A DNA stretch of 64,000 nt from Pandoraea sp. Its GTDB lineage: Bacteria > Pseudomonadota > Gammaproteobacteria > Burkholderiales > Burkholderiaceae. The DNA is taken from contig NZ_SCSK01000044.1 of assembly GCF_004297875.1 (NCBI RefSeq), positions 18,352 through 82,351 of the forward strand. Reading direction: 5' to 3'. The notes below the pieces were generated by a model. That model saw only the letters and a list, made by a program, of their open reading frames with translations, searched no databases and was not told where the DNA came from. Positions 60,343 through 64,000 of the stretch are shown piece by piece (the first letter of the stretch is position 1; every line of letters begins with the position of its first letter). The translations under genes were made by a program, and so were the position numbers.

Positions 60343-61590
60343 ATGCAACAACCGAGTTTGCCCTGGTATCGGGACGCAGTGACGACCGCCCGCGGCCTGC
60401 TGATTGCCCAACTGGTTTTCCTGATGTTCTCGCCGCCGCTGACCAATATCGCGGAAGGTCTGCTCTACCTGCTGGTGCTGCTGTCCCCAACACTTCGGCA
60501 ACGCGTGAAGGCGGCACTGAGGCAACCGATGGTCATGGGCCTTGGCCTGTTCGCGGCGTTCCTGATCATCGGCATGTTCTATGGCAACGCGCCCCGGGCC
60601 GAAGCGTGGAGCATGCTCACCGGCTGGCGCCGCCTGCTGATGCTGCCGATCGCCTGCGCGGTGTTCGACGACGAGCAATCGAAACGGCGCCTGCTGATGA
60701 CGTTCATCGCCGTGGCGGTGGCGTGCGCGGTCGTCTCGTTCGCGCTCTTTTTTGCGCATCGGCCGATCTATCACTATGAATTGGGCATTACGGTACGCAA
60801 TCACGCCACGCAGGGCCTGCTGTTTTCGGTTGCGGCATTCGCCGCGGCGATCCTGCTGCGAGCAGAGCTGCGCGCAGGGGTTGCGTCTCGCCGTGGCGTA
60901 CAGGCAGCATTGCTCGCAAGTGTCTTCCTTTTGGTAGTCAATACGGTGTTTGTCACGAGCGGGCGCAGTGGCTACCTCGCTTTGATGGTTCTATTTGCCG
61001 TCTATCTACTGACTCTTCCCGGCCTTGGCGGGCGCATGCTGGCCCCGCGCCGGCTCGTTTTGGTGGCCGTGGGTGTCGCGGTAGCCACCGCCGCGCTATT
61101 TATGTCCCCCATCGCACGCGAGCGAATCGATCAAGGTTTCCACGAAGCCGATACTTATCAAGATGCCAGCCATTTGACCTCGATCGGCATTCGCATCGTG
61201 TTCCTCAAGCATACCCTGGCTATCATTCGCGCTAATCCGTGGTTCGGCGTCGGCACCGGCGGTTTTCGCGTGGCCTACCAGCAACAGGTCGCGGGCAAGC
61301 AAGGCTGGGAAGCCGTGGGAACGAACGATCCGCACAATCAGTTCCTGAAAATCGCAGCAGAGCAGGGGCTGCTCGGGCTAGCCGCGTTCCTCACGTTCCT
61401 CGCGTCGGCGTTCCGCCAACGCGTCGATTCGACGTTCCGCACGCTGGGGCTCGGGGTACTGTGCGCTTGGTGCGCGAGCAGTCTCTTCAGCTCGCACTTC
61501 TCGACGTTTTCGGAAGGGCGCTTTATCTTTATTTGGCTTGGCGTCACCCTGGCGCTACCCTTATTGCGGCGCGACAGAGCGAACGAGTAA
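60343..61590 (+). CDS. O-antigen ligase-like (WaaL/Wzy_C) membrane protein
   Basis: A 415-residue integral membrane protein with about ten helices and the Wzy_C domain. The periplasmic loop carries HNQFLKIAAEQGLLGLAAFL in the form NDPHNQFLK, with the catalytic-type His, and FGVGTGGFRVAYQQQ; both are hallmarks of O-antigen ligases. The neighbour GT25 gene supports a lipopolysaccharide role. Whether it ligates O-antigen or another glycan is open. Confidence 0.88.
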   Translation: MQQPSLPWYRDAVTTARGLLIAQLVFLMFSPPLTNIAEGLLYLLVLLSPTLRQRVKAALRQPMVMGLGLFAAFLIIGMFYGNAPRAEAWSMLTGWRRLLMLPIACAVFDDEQSKRRLLMTFIAVAVACAVVSFALFFAHRPIYHYELGITVRNHATQGLLFSVAAFAAAILLRAELRAGVASRRGVQAALLASVFLLVVNTVFVTSGRSGYLALMVLFAVYLLTLPGLGGRMLAPRRLVLVAVGVAVATAALFMSPIARERIDQGFHEADTYQDASHLTSIGIRIVFLKHTLAIIRANPWFGVGTGGFRVAYQQQVAGKQGWEAVGTNDPHNQFLKIAAEQGLLGLAAFLTFLASAFRQRVDSTFRTLGLGVLCAWCASSLFSSHFSTFSEGRFIFIWLGVTLALPLLRRDRANE

Positions 61591-61629
61591 GGCGCCCCGT
61601 TAAAACATAAAAACAGCGAGGGAGACACA

Positions 61630-62556
61630 TTGAACATCACGTCGAGTTTGGACGAGACTGCAGCGCTACGGCTGCTCGAAAGTCTCCATGACGGCGGGCT
61701 TTTCATTGCCCTCTACGATCAAGACGACGTGATTCGATACGCGAACGTCGCTTTTCGCAATGCGTTCATGCGAGAGCAGCCCGATCCGATCGATTTCGCA
61801 ACGCTGCTGCGCAGCAATCACAGCGCCGGAACCGGCGCCAGCGTCGGCGCCATCGATATCGAAACCTACATTCGCCGAGCTCTCACGCGACGTCGATCGC
61901 GCCCGTATTGCGCGTTTCAGCTCGATTTGATCGACGGCCGGCGATTGTGGCTGACGGAGACCTTGCTGCCCGACGGCTGGCTGCTGTGCGTGGCCACCGA
62001 CATCACCGTTCTCAAGCAAAGCGAAGCAGCGCTTCGCAATGCGCGTGACGTCGCACTCAAGGCCTCGCAAACCGATTATCTGACCAAGCTGCCCAATCGG
62101 CGCTATGGCTTTCAGTTCCTCAAGCGGGCGTTGGATAACGCGCATGTCTATCGGGAGCCGCTAACGATTGCGCTGCTCGACCTCGATCATTTCAGACGCA
62201 TCAACGAGCAACATGGCCATGAGGCGGGCGACGCCGCGCTGCGCAAATTCGCCGACATGTGCCGCGCCGAGTTGCGTGCCGGCGATACCGTCGCCCGTGT
62301 CGGCGGCGAGGAGTTCGTGATTATCTGGCCCCATACACCGCTGGAGTTCGCCCTCGAGATCCTGCGCCGGCTCCATCGCGCGCCGCTGCATGTTCGCCAC
62401 GATGCGCGCCAGCTGGATTTCTCGTTCACTTTTTCCGCGGGCATCGCACAAGCCCTGCCGGAAGACACGCTGCGTTCCCTTTTGGTGCGTGCCGACAAGT
62501 CGCTTTATGCGGCCAAAGCCAGCGGCCGCCACGCGATTGAGGTCTCGGCCGGCTAA
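61630..62556 (+). CDS. Sensor diguanylate cyclase (PAS-like + GGEEF)
   Basis: A 308-residue cytosolic protein. A PAS-like sensor (about 10-130, ALYDQDDVIRYANVAFRNAF then DITVLKQSEAAL) is joined to a GGDEF domain (about 148-305). The active-site signature is GGEEF (225-229), and the product-inhibition I-site RxxD (Arg216-Asp219) lies five residues before it, so an active, feedback-inhibited cyclase is expected. The start is a TTG at 61630 behind GAGGGAGA. Confidence 0.92.
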   Translation: MNITSSLDETAALRLLESLHDGGLFIALYDQDDVIRYANVAFRNAFMREQPDPIDFATLLRSNHSAGTGASVGAIDIETYIRRALTRRRSRPYCAFQLDLIDGRRLWLTETLLPDGWLLCVATDITVLKQSEAALRNARDVALKASQTDYLTKLPNRRYGFQFLKRALDNAHVYREPLTIALLDLDHFRRINEQHGHEAGDAALRKFADMCRAELRAGDTVARVGGEEFVIIWPHTPLEFALEILRRLHRAPLHVRHDARQLDFSFTFSAGIAQALPEDTLRSLLVRADKSLYAAKASGRHAIEVSAG

Positions 62557-62612
62557 GGAGCCGCTTCGGTGCGGATCGCATCGGGGTCGGCGCAAAACAC
62601 CTCCACCGGCCC

Positions 62613-62642
62613 TTCATCCGCCCGCACAAGCTATGCTAAAAT
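62613..62642 (+). promoter_or_regulatory. Candidate tRNA-Gly promoter
   Basis: TTCATC (62613-62618), 18 bp, TAAAAT (62637-62642, 5 of 6 to consensus). The start site would fall about 14 nt before the tRNA. Confidence 0.45.
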
Positions 62643-62662
62643 CCCGTCCTCAGCGCTTCAAA

Positions 62663-62736
62663 GCGGGCGTCGTATAATGGTAATACCCTAGCTTCCCAAG
62701 CTAGAGCCGTGGGTTCGATTCCCATCGCCCGCTCCA
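62663..62736 (+). tRNA. tRNA-Gly (anticodon CCC)
   Basis: A 74-nt cloverleaf. Acceptor GCGGGCG (62663-62669) pairs with CGCCCGC (62726-62732), discriminator T, encoded CCA at 62734-62736. The anticodon arm CTAGC-TTCCCAA-GCTAG puts CCC at 62695-62697; the T-arm has GGTTCGATT. Confidence 0.97.
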
Positions 62737-62753
62737 CCAGCCCCATCGCAATC

Positions 62754-62781
62754 AGCCGTCTATTGGACGGCTTTTTATTTT
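62754..62781 (+). terminator. Terminator of tRNA-Gly, abutting trmB
   Basis: AGCCGTC (62754-62760) pairs with GACGGCT (62766-62772), followed by TTTTATTTT. It ends one nucleotide before the trmB ATG. Confidence 0.8.
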
Positions 62782-62782
62782 C

Positions 62783-63565
62783 ATGACCAACTCACAACCG
62801 CCCCTGCCGCACGAGGAGGAGGACGAGGACGATGACGCGTCCGTTCGCGACGACGGCGCGGCATCCGTTGAATCCGCCGGGGCCGAGGTCGCCCACCCAC
62901 GCCGGATTCGCAGTTTCGTGCGGCGCGCGGGCCGCACCTCCGACGCGCAACGACGGGCTTTCGAAACACAGGGGCCGCGCTTTCTGTTGCCATATGCGGC
63001 CGCGCCACTCGATTGGGCCGCGGTGTTCGGCCGCGCGGCGCCGCGGATTCTGGAGATCGGCTGCGGCATGGGCGAGACCACGGCCCATATCGCCGGGCTG
63101 CGCCCGGGCGACGATTTCCTCGGTGTGGAAGTGCACGAACCCGGGGTCGGCGCGCTACTGAAGCGCATCGGCGAACAGTCGCTGACCAATCTGCGCGTCA
63201 TCCAGCATGACGCGGTCGAGGTGGTCGAGCATATGCTGGCGCCGGCCAGCCTGGATGGCGTGCACATCTTTTTCCCCGACCCATGGCACAAGAAGCGTCA
63301 TCACAAGCGGCGCCTGATTCAGGCGCCGTTCGTCGCGCTGCTGGCCTCGCGCCTGAAGCCGGGCGGCTATCTGCACTGCGCGACCGACTGGCAGGAATAC
63401 GCCGAACAGATGCTGGAAGTGCTGAGCGCGGAACCCGCCTTGCAAAACACCGCGGCAGGCTACGCCGAGCGCCCCGCCTACCGCCCGGTGACCAAGTTCG
63501 AGCAGCGCGGCGTGCGGCTCGGGCACGGCGTGTGGGATCTGGTGTTTCGCAAACGCGCTGACTGA
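62783..63565 (+). CDS. trmB: tRNA (guanine-N7-)-methyltransferase TrmB
   Basis: A 260-residue methyltransferase that makes m7G46 in tRNA. After an acidic, disordered N-terminal stretch (about 1-38) come [15 protein letters not shown] (SAM motif I), [15 protein letters not shown] and the TrmB signature [18 protein letters not shown]. The ATG at 62783 directly follows the tRNA-Gly terminator with no Shine-Dalgarno, so the true start or promoter is uncertain; a later GTG around codon 45 is an alternative just before the conserved domain. Confidence 0.93.
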   Translation: MTNSQPPLPHEEEDEDDDASVRDDGAASVESAGAEVAHPRRIRSFVRRAGRTSDAQRRAFETQGPRFLLPYAAAPLDWAAVFGRAAPRILEIGCGMGETTAHIAGLRPGDDFLGVEVHEPGVGALLKRIGEQSLTNLRVIQHDAVEVVEHMLAPASLDGVHIFFPDPWHKKRHHKRRLIQAPFVALLASRLKPGGYLHCATDWQEYAEQMLEVLSAEPALQNTAAGYAERPAYRPVTKFEQRGVRLGHGVWDLVFRKRAD

Positions 63566-63583
63566 CCCGCCCGGCCGGGCGCC

Positions 63584-63922
63584 TCAAGCACCGTCGTCGT
63601 GCGGCCGGGTTTCGGCCTCGAGCCGCGCGAGCCACGTCAATGCGTGCGCGCGCGTCTGGCCGCACATGGCGGGCTCGGGTTGCAGGCCGCCACAGCACTG
63701 GGGCCGCTCGGGCCGCCCAAAAATGGCGCAGCGCATGTCGTCGGTTAGTTGGACGCAGCGCACGCCGGCGGGCTTGCCGTTGGGCATGCCCGGAATCGCA
63801 GAGGTGATGGAAGGCGCGATGCAGCATGCACCGCAACCAGGGCGGCAGACCATGGCTCGCTCGGGTCGCGCGGATTCCCGCGGAGCAATCGTCAAGAGTG
63901 GTGTATGCGGGTCGGTCGACAT
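63584..63922 (-). CDS. YkgJ-family cysteine cluster protein
   Basis: A 112-residue protein with a metal-binding-type cysteine cluster (CRPGCGACCIAPS, then RCVQLTDDMRCAIFG and PQCCGGLQPEPAMCG), matching the YkgJ/CxxCxxCC family of putative Fe-S or zinc proteins. Function is unknown. It converges on trmB, and its start lies 2 nt after the stop of the gene upstream of it on the same strand. Confidence 0.85.
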   Translation of the reverse strand: MSTDPHTPLLTIAPRESARPERAMVCRPGCGACCIAPSITSAIPGMPNGKPAGVRCVQLTDDMRCAIFGRPERPQCCGGLQPEPAMCGQTRAHALTWLARLEAETRPHDDGA

Positions 63923-63924
63923 GA

Positions 63925-64000
63925 TCAGGCGGCCAGCGCTTGAGGAGCCGGTGTGCTTTCAATCACCGGCGTTCCGTCCTCGAAGGGAATGCCCTTCAGA
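63925..64000 (-). CDS. C-terminal fragment of an unidentified protein (cut by window edge)
   Basis: The last 24 codons of a minus-strand gene, ending GTPVIESTPAPQALAA and a TGA at 63927-63925. Too short to identify. It overlaps no other gene and probably shares a transcript with the YkgJ-like gene. Confidence 0.6.
   Translation of the reverse strand, partial: LKGIPFEDGTPVIESTPAPQALAA

Noticed and set aside
62663..62736. tRNA-Gly as an integration site for a mobile island
   Set aside because: No integrase gene and no repeat of the tRNA 3' end were seen downstream; core genes follow directly.
63568..63590. GCCCGGCCGGGC palindrome after trmB as a terminator
   Set aside because: There is no loop of sensible size and no T-run on either strand; it is likely chance in GC-rich DNA.
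1..64000. CRISPR array, prophage, toxin-antitoxin or restriction system
   Set aside because: No regularly spaced repeats, Cas, phage structural, toxin-antitoxin or methylase/nuclease genes were found among the supported genes.

Overview
The window looks like chromosomal DNA of a beta-proteobacterium of the order Burkholderiales, probably Burkholderiaceae (the Burkholderia / Paraburkholderia / Pandoraea neighbourhood). The evidence is high GC with strong GC3 bias, and core gene runs typical of that family: yceD-rpmF-plsX on one strand, maf next to a short tetrapyrrole-methylase-type methyltransferase, and sppA-Rieske-gph-rluC divergent from a large RNase E followed by moaA-mobA-moeA. The genus is an inference; no rRNA or other species marker is present.

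Layout. (1) 1-9.9 kb: core genes for phospholipid/fatty-acid synthesis, ribosome, envelope proteolysis and RNA processing, with rne behind a leader of about 500 nt. (2) 10-13.2 kb: molybdenum cofactor synthesis (moaA, mobA, moeA), then a small membrane protein and a GNAT enzyme. (3) 14-20 kb, minus strand: rmuC, a 2-hydroxyacid dehydrogenase coupled to an ion antiporter, an orphan LutC-like protein and pncB. (4) 20-26 kb: ferredoxin fdxA, tRNA-Asn, an FAD oxidoreductase, doxX-ygiD-lysR, a LysE exporter and a cold-shock gene with a textbook promoter, leader and terminator. (5) 26-34 kb: an NlpD-like factor, opgG-opgH for periplasmic glucans, and small metabolic enzymes. (6) 34-45 kb, accessory: an orphan Wzz-like protein behind AT-rich DNA; a MarR-controlled operon (FAD monooxygenase, DUF2783, class II aldolase, ketopantoate-reductase-like); an SGNH hydrolase; a potassium channel; and a PAS/GGDEF/EAL protein preceded by a coupled 25-codon leader ORF. 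(7) 45-51 kb: a complete branched-chain-type ABC importer, then chrA. (8) 51-54 kb: an IS110-family element with 14-bp inverted repeats, inserted directly in front of a PepSY gene, plus a PilZ protein. (9) 54-59 kb: a LysR regulator divergent from a polar-amino-acid ABC importer whose operon contains an FAD amine oxidase. (10) 59-64 kb: a GT25 glycosyltransferase, an O-antigen ligase-like protein, a diguanylate cyclase, tRNA-Gly(CCC), trmB and a cysteine-cluster protein.

How the genes work together. The best candidates for uncharacterised systems are the MarR operon, whose regulator and catabolic genes are read from two mirror-image promoters embedded in a 55-bp dyad, and the transporter-oxidase operon at 55.3-59.3 kb, which probably imports an amine or amino-acid substrate and oxidises it. 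The clearest recent event is the IS insertion at 51.96-53.39 kb. It separates the likely Shine-Dalgarno sequence of the PepSY gene from its start codon, and it carries a non-coding 3' end where a guide RNA of the IS1111 type would be expected. No CRISPR array, prophage, plasmid origin or rRNA was seen.
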